Shown piece by piece: positions 22,801-32,329 of a DNA stretch of 64,000 bases. This DNA is from Pachyseris speciosa (taxonomy: Eukaryota > Cnidaria > Anthozoa > Scleractinia > Pachyseridae), in NCBI GenBank assembly GCA_016490735.1, contig JAEMWC010000127.1:284001-348000 (forward strand). Direction: 5' to 3'. The notes under the pieces were generated by a model. The model saw only the letters and a program-made list of their open reading frames with translations, was not told the DNA's origin and made no database searches. How positions within the stretch are numbered: position 1 is the first letter of the stretch; every line of letters begins with the position of its first letter. A program made the position numbers and the translations under genes.

Positions 22801-24208
22801 CGCGACCTTGAGGAGACTATACTGATAAGCACTGTACCACGAGCCAGTGGGCAGAATATCACACTATTCACACAGCACGTCACAATCATCCACACAGCGG
22901 AGAAGGATAAATTACCTACTCTAAAGGGCCTGGTACAAAGTGATAAGGTAACAATGACGGTTGGGTCAACGGTGACTGTCAACTTTACTGTGATGAATGT
23001 TGGACAAGGTGGACAATGCTCTTTTAAGGTACATAGTAGTACATAGAAGTGATTTTAAATGACTGATTTAAAAGTGACTTGCAATCCCCTGGCAACCTCA
23101 AGTACGAATACGAACACGAACAGGGTTAGTAACATCTGGGTAAAATTTGCAGTAAGGGGAAAAGAAAGGTGTATCGTTAACTGAGTTGGCGATAAGCCTA
23201 CAGTAGCACGTGGCACATACAAGGCAAAAGGAAAATGCCAAAAGGAGATCAATTAATAGGCAGCTTTGGGGTAACAGAAAGTTTTTTCGAACGTACATTC
23301 AAGTAAAGAAAAAGTGAAGAGGTACCGTCTACTTATCGGGGATGGAGCAAATGGCACATGTGCCACACTTACAGCGTTTTTGTTCAAATTAAATTTCCAC
23401 AATTAATATATCTATAAATTTTTTAAAACAACTGAAGTACTAAGGAACCCACCAGAAATGTCAAGGAGAGTATAGCATAACTGATGAACATTTTCTATGT
23501 CACAAATTTTTATACTGTTTAATAAGTCTCAGATTTTGGAAAGACGACCTTTCGCAACGCTGATACACACAAGTTTAATAAATGGTAAAAATAACGGAAA
23601 TCTGATGTCATCCAACAAGTGTTGCACCTTCGCATTGTTTTTTGTTGCTTCTACATGCTCAGGCTGTTTCTCCACCACAAATGACATTTAGCGTTCAGTT
23701 ATATCGCACCAGCAAACAGTAAAGGTCACAATTTTTCTCCAGTGGCCACAATCCTGACAGGAGCCTATACAAATGTTTTTCTCGTTATTTTTAGGTTTTG
23801 TGCCCTGGCTCTCTGATCTGTCACGTGACTCCAGAGTCGTCCTTCCGAGTGAAAGAAAACACGACAATTTTGGGGCAACTGACTGTGAAGTCTTCAGCTG
23901 ACTTGGAACCCGGGAAAACTGAAGTCAAGGTCATGGGAATAGTTTTAGGCACGAGCAACACAGAAACAAGCATATTTACTCTTGAGGTTGTTCTTACGAA
24001 AACGGGTATCGTAGAAGATGAAATTCACGAGAAGGAACAGAAGACGGGAATGATAAAAATTATTGGATTTGTGCTGGGTTGTATGTTATTACTGATACTG
24101 ACTCTACTCGTGGTGTGTTTATGCATGAAAAAAAGAGGCTCATGGACTGTGTGGAAGAAGGAATCTCAAAAACCACAGAAGACTGTCGACAAACCTGAAA
24201 TGGTTTGA
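10044..24208 (+). CDS. VWA7: VWA7-like type I membrane protein, 11 exons
   Basis: Exons: 10044-10895, 15119-15276, 15502-15609, 16016-16464, 16965-17109, 18158-18382, 19159-19739, 20332-20509, 21647-22254, 22696-23028, 23795-24208. All junctions are GT/AG and in phase. Coding length is 4051 bases, one over a multiple of three, matching a net one-base excess in exon 1. The product would be about 1,350 residues: signal peptide, N-terminal domain with LHTLQDFYSHSNWVELG (the VWA7/Het-C-like signature), vWA domain with MIDAS motif LDDTGSM, then repeated beta-rich segments, a membrane helix and a short basic tail. Vertebrate VWA7 is shorter, about 890 residues. Function is unknown; the layout fits a secreted-side adhesion or binding protein. 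Exon 1 has three frame breaks, so the gene is either recently damaged or carries assembly errors. Confidence 0.8.
11860..14044. mobile_element. Long-TIR element, family A copy 1, with 9-bp TSD
   Basis: It sits in intron 1 of the VWA7-like gene. The ends CGGTGAGGGTAAAAG and CTTTTACCCTCACCG are inverted, and similarity of the arms runs inward for roughly 550 bases (GGAATGAGTTTGCGGAATGG; TTGACAAGATGG..AACCTCGCTTG; GGAACGGAG). A perfect direct repeat GTGCGCGCC flanks it at 11851-11859 and 14045-14053. No transposase frame is present. Nine-base duplications are typical of Mutator-like elements, so it is probably a non-autonomous foldback/MULE-type element. Confidence 0.85.
15119..15276 (+). CDS. 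VWA7: VWA7-like exon 2: start of the vWA domain
   Basis: Follows ATCATCAG and ends at GTAAGT. Encodes LHAVAAELAIEATKTFFEDL and reaches LALVLDDTGSMT, the first beta strand and metal-ion site (DxTxS) of a vWA domain. Confidence 0.85.
15502..15609 (+). CDS. VWA7: VWA7-like exon 3: vWA domain
   Basis: Bounded by TTAACAG and GTAAGC. Encodes NEIKSVRKLSTEFVQKSN and AFVYILVPFNDP, the first helix and second strand of the vWA fold. Confidence 0.85.
16016..16464 (+). CDS. VWA7: VWA7-like exon 4: rest of the vWA domain
   Basis: Bounded by CCCACAG and GTATAG. Contains ALKARDGGDCPELGMRGLYQ, the second metal-site loop typical of this family, then IIYYFSDADAKD, VKIYFILSG and LAAATGGQILRTKKSEL, the final helices and strands. 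Confidence 0.87.
16553..16865. repeat. Degenerate TTGA/TGAC tetranucleotide array
   Basis: About 310 bases of TGAT/TTGA units with variants, including a clean CTGA run near 16773-16802. It lies in intron 4 of the VWA7-like gene. Confidence 0.9.
16965..17109 (+). CDS. VWA7: VWA7-like exon 5
   Basis: Bounded by TTTCAG and GTCAGT. Encodes VILLNVNSDVKEVVRDIPFL..ILIVLSADGNPRITLFNPSG, the beta-rich segment that follows the vWA domain in VWA7/hemicentin-type proteins. Its donor is part of a 9-base target-site duplication made by the adjacent MITE. Confidence 0.85.
17119..17410. mobile_element. MITE at the exon 5 splice donor, 9-bp TSD
   Basis: Terminal inverted repeat TAGCCTCCTTCGCAGCCG / CGGCTGCGAAGGAGGCAA, with an internal copy of GTAGCCTCCTTCGCAGCC. 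The direct repeat GTCAGTTTA flanks it at 17110-17118 and 17411-17419. The left copy is the exon 5 donor itself. The repeat motif CTC.CTCGCAGCCG is shared with the arms of the 54-1840 unit. Confidence 0.85.
17420..18157. other. Intron 5 remainder
   Basis: No gene. It ends in a long pyrimidine tract (TTTTTCTTTTTTTTTTTTTTCAG pattern, split by C) that serves as the acceptor of exon 6. Confidence 0.6.
18158..18382 (+). CDS. VWA7: VWA7-like exon 6
   Basis: Encodes MMRDFDRIQVTEMGRFEGGA, then LEIRVRCTGPYSLQVTGRSI and DFTYRLSLVD, the conserved Ig-like segment after the vWA domain. Ends at GTATGG. Confidence 0.85.
18735..19090. repeat. ACGGCCA-rich repeat in intron 6
   Basis: Blocks such as TAACGGCCAACT.TC.ACAA.GGCCACTTA occur at both sides, the last one in inverted form (AAAGTGGCCGTTTTGGAGAG). 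It is a non-coding interspersed repeat, probably an inverted-repeat element; the ends are not resolved. Confidence 0.55.
19159..19739 (+). CDS. VWA7: VWA7-like exon 7
   Basis: The largest intact exon (581 bases), bounded by GTCACAG and GTAAGT. It includes GEVTSLSLIKKNGTDLELF, YAGSYYVLFTPSVHRFRFQV and KIPLKIRNTGTSQTFTLKA, a beta-sandwich-like repeat with several N-glycosylation sites. The NxGxxxxFxL pattern recurs in exons 9 and 10, pointing to tandem repeats of one fold. Confidence 0.85.
20332..20509 (+). CDS. VWA7: VWA7-like exon 8
   Basis: Bounded by TTTTCCAG and GTATAA, and joins exon 7 in phase 0. Encodes a cysteine-containing segment CEVVNQTKKCDAVYNNPNC and LEMGQGLLTITTKNSKFGQL. Confidence 0.82.
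20590..21105. mobile_element. Inverted-repeat element in intron 8
   Basis: The left end GGTCCGTATTGTAAGTTACG pairs with the right end CGTAACTTACAGTACAGACC. The element is about 515 bases and non-coding. Confidence 0.7.
21106..21646. other. Intron 8 remainder
   Basis: No feature recognised beyond the exon 9 acceptor at 21646. Confidence 0.45.
21647..22254 (+). CDS. VWA7: VWA7-like exon 9
   Basis: Bounded by ACCGACAG and GTGAGA. Contains LNLELGQTSKLGFSIRNLGT followed by KGSFTLQASENTHFTVYVSP and QFTLINNGHAGAFDLK, further copies of the repeated beta segment. Confidence 0.85.
22398..22473. repeat. Hairpin in intron 9
   Basis: GTTAATTATAGATTCAACTT..GATCTGAA is mirrored by TTCAGATC..AAGTTGAATCTATAATTAAC around a 10-base loop. 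It may be the remnant of a small foldback element. Confidence 0.7.
22696..23028 (+). CDS. VWA7: VWA7-like exon 10
   Basis: Bounded by TTTTTAG and GTACAT. Encodes NVLAEFTSNPVHLNSSEKIS, TILISTVPRASGQNITLFTQ and VTVNFTVMNVGQGGQCSFK, again the beta repeat. Confidence 0.83.
23029..23794. other. Intron 10
   Basis: AT-rich, no repeat pair or coding signal recognised. Confidence 0.45.
23795..24208 (+). CDS. VWA7: VWA7-like exon 11: membrane anchor and stop
   Basis: Follows TATTTTTAG. Ends the ectodomain (VLCPGSLICHVTPESSFRVK..SIFTLEVVLTK), then a single hydrophobic helix IIGFVLGCMLLLILTLLVVC and a stop-transfer CMKKRG with a ~35-residue lysine-rich tail. TGA stop at 24206-24208. This sets the type I orientation. 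Confidence 0.87.
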   Translation, partial: VLCPGSLICHVTPESSFRVKENTTILGQLTVKSSADLEPGKTEVKVMGIVLGTSNTETSIFTLEVVLTKTGIVEDEIHEKEQKTGMIKIIGFVLGCMLLLILTLLVVCLCMKKRGSWTVWKKESQKPQKTVDKPEMV

Positions 24209-24936
24209 CAAATTTAGTTGCAAGAAAAATTTAACGGAGCACGCAGTACAAGCAGGCAGAGGAGAATACTGAGTTGATCGATCAATGCTAATCCAGGACT
24301 GAAATTCATCAAAGAGGAGTATTACTTTTCTTGCTTCATAACTGAGCTGAAGATAACTGTATGCTGAAGTTAAAAAGTCGAGGTCGAAATGAAAGAAAAA
24401 TGTCGGCAAAACTCTTCAGTACATTTTTCCGTTGGCTTTTATTCTTGAATTGACCAAATGATCTTCCATCTGTCAATAGTAAGATGAATCTGAGAGGAGA
24501 AAAAATTCAGCATTACTTCAGTTATAAGGCGGAGGGCGCCAACAGCCTTAAGTAATCGTTAAATTTAGATTGACTTTCGACTCAGTTCTTAGCTATACTC
24601 AGTGACAAATTAAATCAACGCATTTTTACTCAGTTATATCAATGTATGTTGGGATAGCAAGTGGGCATGGTGAATAGGAGGGAGGAGATAGCCAGCCATC
24701 CCTTTCTCCTTACCCACCTTGTTCTTTCACCGTATCCTCTGTTCGTAGGTTAACTCATTTGAACCGCCAAGATAAAAAAAGGCCCGTTTCACCGTCATCA
24801 AACGATCTCGAGTCACAAAGTTTCTAACACATACTTAAATAAATTTAATAAACCACCATACACATCAGAGAATGTCAAGTAATGGAAAAAAACGTACAAA
24901 TTCTGTCAATTGTGAACGTACGCCCTAGATAGACTC
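24209..24936. other. 3' flank of the VWA7-like gene
   Basis: Expected to hold its 3' UTR. AATAAATTTAATAAACC near 24838 is the best polyadenylation-like signal. No other gene seen. Confidence 0.45.
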
Positions 24937-26370
24937 TACAGGGTGTTTCAAAAGTTCGTTCCGATTTAGAGTTGTTAATTTTTTAAACAAATCAATTGTT
25001 TCTTAGAACTTTATCAATACATTGAGGTAGAAAATTTATTAAAATAGCTGCCAATAGCAATTTTAATTAGCTACTAGATGCCTTTCTTTCGATTTTCGCG
25101 CCAAGTGTGCACACGCGCTTTTTCCCTCCATTTTTTTCCCGCCCTTTGTGTCCCGAATTTGTTGTTATTATCTGATTGTTTTCCTGACCTTTCTGTTTTC
25201 TCTGTCACGAGAATGAAGTCAGACATTGTTTATGCTAGAGCTCAAGCAGCCATACTACGATCATATGGTCATTCAGTCAAAGAAATTGCTAAATTTTTTA
25301 ACAAGGCAGTACGTTGGGTGAACGAGTGGTCGAAAAGAGAGTGCTTCGAAGACAAACCAAGAAGCGGACGACCGTCTGTTTTGACCAATGCTGCTCGAAA
25401 ATCAATCGACAAAGCGAATTACAAACGGAACAATTCAACAAGGAAGATTGCCAAGAATCTTCAGCAGAAAAATATCGAAGTTTCGAGCATAACGGTGTGG
25501 AGATACATGACCAGGAAAGGATGGAAAGCTTTCAAGCGAAAGAAAATACCTTTGCTGAGCGAAAAGCAAAGGAAAGCCCGTTTGAGATTCGCCAAGAAAC
25601 ACGCGAAGCTGACAGCAGAAGATTGGGACAACTTTTTATTTACAGATGAGTGTCCTAAATATCTTTTCCAGTACCCTAATCCAAAAAACGACATCGTTTG
25701 GGGCTCGCAGGAATGTGATGTTCCTCCAGCTTTCCAAGTGAAGCAAAGTGCGAAGGTAATGGTGTTGGGTGGTATGACAGGTCGTGGGCTAACAAAGTTA
25801 CACATGCTACCCACAGGCCAAACCTTAACTTCTGAGTACTACATCAACCAAATCCTTGAGAAAGAAGTGAAACCCTTGACATCAAGTCGTCAGGTGACAG
25901 GTGGCCCGATAGAGAGGAAATTGTTTAGCTCAAAGAAAGAGATGACATTCGTTCAGGATGGAACACCGGCTCACACTTCAAAGGCAACTCAGACATGGTG
26001 TCAAAAGAACTTGCCAAACTTTATAGCCAAGGATGGCTGGCCAGCGAACTCTCATGATCTCAATCCCATTGAGAACATCTGGAGTATTATTGACGAGACA
26101 ACGTACAAAGATCCAGCTCCCAAAACGATGAAACAGCTGAAAAGGCGACTACGCTTTGCATGGAAAAATGTGACTCTTGACACGTTAAAGGAACTTGTAC
26201 ATTCTATGCCCAGGCGCTTAGAAAATGTGGCATTCTGGTTACTAATAATTGAAATGATCGAATGAAAAATAGGCAAACAATAATATGCCTTATTTTTTAA
26301 ATGTTACGTTTAATAAATAATGAAACGTTAGAAAAAAACAAATGGGAACGAACTTTTGAAACACCCTGTA
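24937..26370 (+). mobile_element. Complete Tc1/mariner element (DD37E type)
   Basis: The terminal inverted repeats CAGGGTGTTTCAAAAGTTCG plus TTCC at 24939-24962 match the reverse complement of 26345-26368 perfectly over at least 24 bases. A TA dinucleotide flanks each side (24937-24938, 26369-26370). It encloses one uninterrupted transposase. Identical ends and an open frame mean a young, possibly active insertion. It lies between the VWA7-like gene and the transporter gene. Confidence 0.95.
25213..26265 (+). CDS. Tc1/mariner transposase, 350 aa, intact
   Basis: Cut-and-paste transposase that binds the element's terminal repeats. MKSDIVYARAQ at 25213 is the preferred start; an upstream in-frame ATG at 25078 would add 45 residues unlike the family. 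Residues 1-110 hold the paired helix-turn-helix DNA-binding part (GHSVKEIAKFFNKAVRWVNE) with a GRPR-like linker KPRSGRPSVLT. The catalytic acids are D145 (FTDECPKY), D249 (FVQDGTPAH) and E287 (HDLNPIENIW). Spacing of 37 residues between the last two gives DD37E. Length is normal for the superfamily and no stop or frameshift is seen. The assignment to superfamily is secure; the family within it rests on my spacing count. Confidence 0.93.
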   Translation: MKSDIVYARAQAAILRSYGHSVKEIAKFFNKAVRWVNEWSKRECFEDKPRSGRPSVLTNAARKSIDKANYKRNNSTRKIAKNLQQKNIEVSSITVWRYMTRKGWKAFKRKKIPLLSEKQRKARLRFAKKHAKLTAEDWDNFLFTDECPKYLFQYPNPKNDIVWGSQECDVPPAFQVKQSAKVMVLGGMTGRGLTKLHMLPTGQTLTSEYYINQILEKEVKPLTSSRQVTGGPIERKLFSSKKEMTFVQDGTPAHTSKATQTWCQKNLPNFIAKDGWPANSHDLNPIENIWSIIDETTYKDPAPKTMKQLKRRLRFAWKNVTLDTLKELVHSMPRRLENVAFWLLIIEMIE

Positions 26371-27224
26371 TATCGTGCTTTCTAAAAAGAACAATGTTGC
26401 ATGTAACCGTAATGTTTGCATCACAGTAACCATGTTTAACTCATCGAAAAATAATTGCGAAAACGCAACGATGAAAAACACCTACGTATAAAGCACCTAA
26501 TACTCTTAATGAAGCATACTGATTATTATAGAACTGTAACAAAGTAAAATAACTATTTCAGGGAAAGAATGGCCAAAGAAAATATGTCGACTAACGCTTT
26601 ATCATTACTAAACCATATTCTAAATTCAATAAATATCAACTGTGTATTATCAACTTATTCAACATCTGTTAGAGGAAGCTGTATGGCGTTACCGAACAAG
26701 TGAAAAATATAATTCACAAACCTAAGAAACAAGTCGCTACAACTTAGGCAGTGCATGTCAGGTCTCCCAATTTCAATTTATAAATGTGATCTTTGAGAGC
26801 TCAGTATAAAATTTACAGTTCATTTTCTTCGGAGTACATTCAGTTAACTTCGTAACAACAGTATCAATAGCTCCAGCCTCGTCTTCTTCTTTGTTCTTTT
26901 CTTAGAACCACAATGTCCCGGTTTATTACTTTTTAAAACCAGTCTATTATTTTTCATCATTTATTTTTATTCTTTACTTTTTAACTTGCTAAATTTGATT
27001 GTAAGTTACACAACCCGCCTCGATTAGCTTTGCTACATGCGGGTTGTGTATTTTTTAAATTGTATATCATAAATTATTGAAATAAAGTGAATATCTTCTC
27101 GTGACCTTTATACTTTTGGGACTTTTTCAAATTTTTTTTTTTTAATTTTCAGCATTATTAGTGTGGAATCTAATTTTGATATCATTGTTCCGTGTGTTTC
27201 ATAATTTCTACTTAACAATTAGAT
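26371..27224. other. Intergenic, retroelement tail with hairpin
   Basis: No gene. At 27006-27050 ACACAACCCGC pairs with GCGGGTTGTGT, followed by AATTATTGAAATAAAGTGAA; this looks like the structured 3' tail of a non-LTR element. Confidence 0.45.
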
Positions 27225-28095
27225 TATGACCTCGAGATTTCTATCGCGTGATAGCTGATGAGGGCGCCGCCCGAATCAGCTGTCACGCATAGAAATCAAG
27301 AGCGAATAATCTAATTGTTTTAGTATAAATCTACTAGTCGTTCAAAACTAAACAAGTAAATTATCTAAATCCTCCTCGCAGACACCTCAAAAAAGCGAAG
27401 AAGCGGCCGCCATTTTGTTGACAACCGCTACTCACTATCTATCACAGATTAGTATAAATCTACTAGCGTTCTGTCACGAATCCCCTTCTCTGATTGGCTA
27501 CGCTACTCAATAATCTATTCTGTGATAGATAGTGAGTAGCGGTTGTCAACAAAATGGCGGCCCCTTCTTCGCGTTTTCGAAGCGTCTGCGAGGAGGATTT
27601 AGATAATTTACTTGTTTATTTTTGAACGACTAGTAGATTTATACTAAAACAATTAGATTATTCGCTCTCGATTTCTAGGCGTGATAGCTGATTCGGGCTG
27701 CGCCCTCATCAGCTATCACGCGATAGAAATCTCGAGCTCATAATCTAATTGTTAAATAGACAGCGAGTAGCGTAGCCAATCAGAGAACGACATTAATGAT
27801 AGAAAGCTAGTAGATTTATACTAATAATTTTCAGTATAAATCTATACTAGCATTCTATCAATAATGCTGTTCGATAGAATGCTGTTCTCTTATTGACTAC
27901 TATAGTCGCTATTTATTTTGTAAATAGTAGCGGTTGTCAACAAAATGGCGGCCGCTTCTTCGCGTTTTCGGGGTTTTAGATAATTTTCTTGTTTAGTTTC
28001 GAACGACTAGTAGATTTATACCAAAACAATTACATTATTCGCTCTCGATTTCTATGCGCGATAGCTAGCTCAAAATCTAATTGTTAACTGATATT
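27225..28095. mobile_element. Cluster of inverted-repeat elements, same family as 8735-9130
   Basis: At least three copies of the block ATGGCGGCCGC..TTCTTCGCGTTTTCG..GTCTGCGAGGAGGATTTAG, in both orientations, together with TATAAATCTACTAG and palindromes such as GATAGCTGATTCGGGCTGCG/CCC..ATCAGCTATC. Copies appear nested or tandemly inserted. Non-coding. Confidence 0.75.
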
Positions 28096-28589
28096 GTGTG
28101 GAAGAAACGCAGCTGATCTCGCTATCCTGTACCTTATATTTTCACTTCTTGTATTTATTAAAAGACAAGGAGAGAAAATTGGCCTTCAAAATATTATTTC
28201 TAGGTGCAAACTATAATGTTTAGAATCTGATCCCCCTTCTCGGATCAATGTTATTTACACCTCATTAACGCTTTTCAAATTCAAATTCAACATTGAATAA
28301 GGGGTGGGGAGGGGAAGGAGTAGTTAGTGAAATCATCTTGTTGATGTAGGCATATTGAAGAAGGATTTCGAATCTCAACCAGTGTGTCTAAAATTGTGAA
28401 GCAAAAAAAAAACACTTTTGAAAAGGTCAATTATCTGAAATTATCCATTCCTTAGAGAATTTACGGCTGTTATTAAGGAGTCATAGAGACTCTTCATCAT
28501 GATTTATACGGGTTCAGTTGACGCAAAAAACCACATTTGGTACTTGATAAGAAACAGCAACAACTGAGTTGAGAGCCCTGGTTGTCTGC
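28096..28589. other. 3' flank of the sugar-transporter gene
   Basis: Downstream of the minus-strand stop; expected 3' UTR. No other feature seen. Confidence 0.4.
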
Positions 28590-28760
28590 TTAGTCATTGT
28601 CCTCGTCTCCATTCGTAGCATCCTCTTCTTCTTTGCTGAAGCGACTTGATATTTCCTGGATACTCTTCCCTTTCGTCTCCGGAACAAAAAGTAGCGTGAA
28701 GACAAAGAAAAATCCCACCAGGACCATGAAAACCAAGAAGGTGTAAGGATACAGCGCACT
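28590..28760 (-). CDS. SLC2A: Sugar transporter exon 12
   Basis: Encodes the last helix [20 protein letters not shown] and the [12 protein letters not shown] signature, then a short acidic tail and TAA stop. Acceptor CTGTGCAG. Confidence 0.93.
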   Translation of the reverse strand, partial: SALYPYTFLVFMVLVGFFFVFTLLFVPETKGKSIQEISSRFSKEEEDATNGDEDND

Positions 28761-31700
28761 CTGCACAGGCAGAATAAAAAAATGGTATTAATCATACAAA
28801 ACACACATCAATCAGGCGCGGATCCAGGATTTTGAAATGGGAGGTGAATTTTTTCCACCTCAATCAGAGAAATCAAATATTATTTCAATATTTGAGGAAT
28901 AAGAAAAAAAAAACAAACAAACAAAGAAGGGGGGCTCAGAAAAAAGGGGGGGGGGGGTGAAAATTCCCCCATTTCACCTCCCCTGGATCCGCGCCCGTCA
29001 ATACAGTAATACAGTAAAGATAGAAGGGAGGAGGAAATTTAAACTGGTCACCTGCATTGATGGAAACACAAGTCCAACAATAAAGTTTGCCAGCCAATTA
29101 ACAACACCTGCAACAGCAACTGCAGCAGGTCTGGGGCCTTGAGAAAACAATTCAGCTGTGATGAACCACGGGATGGGACCTGCAATAGACAAAGATCATA
29201 CAGATAAACACAAACCTTGGAAGCTTTTAATTAGTAACAACTAAATACAACTGGCAATGGCAATGCATAAACTACATTTTCTGTCATCGTTTATTCTCAG
29301 TAAAAAAAGAAGGCACTTAATCAGAAATCATACTCACATCATTGTGCTCGCACAGAGCACTCATCCTAATTCACGAATTTTTAGCTGGGTCGAGGTGTGT
29401 TTGTCAGCAGTGATCAGACTCTTTCTAATATTGGAGAGTATAGTGACCCAGCCTATGGATGTGTTTTGTTGCTAAGTGATTCACTGAGATGACAAATGTT
29501 ATTTAAGTATGACGTGGTCAACTGATGATACACTGCTTCATAATATAGGTTCTCAAAGAACATGTTTAAATGCATTCCAAAGTGACTAATCTTGCGTGAA
29601 TATGGTGAGGAGTGTGGTTTACCTGGGCCAAGCTGGAAAAAGGTCACACACAACAGTGTTGCCACAACAGAGACATAATTCATTCCAGACAAGTTCTGAA
29701 ATCACCAAAAGCAACAAATATCACTTCAGTACAAGATTTACTAGAGTGTAAGCCTGTCTTACAAAGGCCCTGTGAAGGTACACTAGCTATGCAATACTCT
29801 TTAGGCCTCCTTTACATGGAGGGAGGAAGATTCTAGCACTAGGAAGATCCTAGAAGGCGGATCATCCTAGCGCCATATGTTTTCTGTATTCAGTTTACCG
29901 TAAAAGCTCTATTAAGCCCCCTGTCTCTATTAAGCCCCCCGTTTGGAAGTAGGTTTTTGTAATAAGCCCCCTCCCCCTATTGGGACATGAAATTTTGTAA
30001 TTAGTCCTCCATATTTCCTCTTGCATAATCACCTTGATGTGGCCCAATTGGTTTGTTTTTAAGTAAATATACACTCAAACACGTAATACCGTTGGCTGCT
30101 CTTTATTAGATAATAAAATTTCACTGTAGTTATTTGATTTTTTGTACCAACACTGTTGTAAGACGAAAACAGGGTGTTTAAGATTTGAAATAAGCCCCCC
30201 TCTATAATAAGATCCCCGTTAATGAGACCTGAAATTAAATAAGTCCCCGGGGGCATAACAGAGCTTTTATGGTACATGCAAAGGGTTGTACTTGGGTCTA
30301 GCGATAAGATCTTCCTAGTCCTAGGATCATCCTAGCTGAGAAGTAGGAAGATCCTACCATCATGTAAACTGCTTTCGCTAGGAAGATCCTTGTACCAGGG
30401 ACAAAAATAACAAACCAAACAAACATGGTGGCGGCTGGGCGATCAGCGGCTAAAGGAAGACAATTTCGTCGAAATTTCCGACCGACATTTCTGCATGTAA
30501 ACCAAACGAAAAGTTGGTTCGCCATCTAGGATCTTCCTAGTGCTAGGATCTTCCTGCCTCCATGTAAACAGCCTCTTAATGACAATGGTCAATAAACATC
30601 ACTTCCATGCAACCAAACCTGGGGTTATCTCAGGTGGCCTGTTATAAACTGGATACTGATCATCACAACTAAAATGAGTGGATCAGTGATTTGTCCTACA
30701 TTTTGGGAATTACTTTAAGTTGGTAAAGACCTTACTGGAAACTAAAGAAAACTCTAAAATACATTATTCTTACTAATTTTCGCGCGTGTTTAATTTCGAA
30801 AAAATTTAAAGGCATATTATTCGCGATTTTGGTAATCGAGAATCGAGGCTTAATTACAGTTAGCCTCAGAAGCAGTCGATTCGTTTCGGAATTTCGGCAT
30901 TTTCCTTAATCTTACAAAAACCCATATAGTTAAGACCAATTAATTTAGAAGACGCTTTCACTAACTGACTGTTCTAGAAGTCTGGTAGCAGAAACAAAAG
31001 AAACCACATCAAGTTGCGATGAATATAAGTCTCACGAAAAAGCTTACTACAATAACAGTACGAGTCTCGTATGAACAACCAATTTGAGACTACAGCAAGT
31101 GTAAAATTTGTATTGTTTCATTGGCATCATACAGCATTAAATTTCGCGAGTTTGATTTGCGCGCAGTCTATTTTTAAGTATAAATACCAGTTTATTCTTA
31201 GCAAGTATTAAATTTCGCGACATTTTTAAATCGCGAAAATTGTTAAGAACAAATTAGTGTACTGGAAGTAGAAATAAGTGGCTTTAATGGCTACAGATGG
31301 CCCACAAAGAACATGACAAGTTTTTACTTCCTTGGATATTTCACCTCAAGCTTTATATTTTCTCATAGATAAAAGCGTTTTCCCTCAGTACTGCTTGTAT
31401 CTCTGCTGTCAGAACTCTTCCACTGAGTAAGAAGCTTCTCTAATCAGTATTTCACCACTGTATTACTATCGTGACAATAAACCGTGAAACCCTTACCTCA
31501 TAGCGGAAGGCTATTGTCATCAATGCATAGAACACAAACATGCCACCAAAGCCGAACAGCATCAGTGATCTTCGCCCCATAACTTCCACTACTTTAACCT
31601 GCAAATTTATACACAGCCATGCCGTTAACTTTTGTTATCTCAAAGCTACCAATAGAATCTTTGGAGAATGCACCTTCAAAGGCAATTTTTGAAAGCTTCC

Positions 31701-32298
31701 TTCTGATACAGTGATTTTCAATCGAGTGCATGTAGATAATAATATTATTCTCGTTTGCTTTAGGTTTGCTTTGCTAGGCGCTGTTACTGGATGGGAAAAC
31801 TCGGGCCACCTTCTCAACCAATGAGAAGCAATATTATAGTGAATACCCAAACCAATCACGACTTCCTTGCATTCAATTTTGTTAAACTTGGTACTGGTTG
31901 CATGTATTTTCCTCAAATTCTGATTGGCCAGAGCTGTTACTTTCGTTTTGGTATTATACAACACAATTGAAAACTACTCAAATGAATCAAATATATGATT
32001 AGTAATTACAACTTGTTTAGACTTTTTACTGACACACTTTCTTGTGCGTTGATATTGAGGTGAACAAGGGAAGTATGGTATTAGCTAAAGATTGGCTTCA
32101 TGCAAATTGGACAGATGAGTGACCTTGTCCACAGCGGTAGGACTAAAGGGTACTGCCATACAATACTCCATTAACCCTTGACTATGAAAGTAGTAACAAT
32201 AAGTTATCTGGAAAGCTCACGGTTTATATCAGCAGATTGGCGGAGGTGTGCAAATATATGGGTTAACTAACCTAAAACGAAAATTTGGTTTATCAACG

Positions 32299-32329
<31 letters not shown>

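Noticed and set aside
27250..27295. GCTGATGAGGGCGCCGCCCGAATCAGC looks like a hammerhead core (CTGATGA, stem, GAA)
   Set aside because: The sequence is a simple perfect hairpin (GTGATAGCTGAT / ATCAGCTGTCAC type). The required GAAA reads GAAT and the bases next to the core cannot form stem I. It recurs as the ordinary palindrome of the 8735/27225 repeat family.
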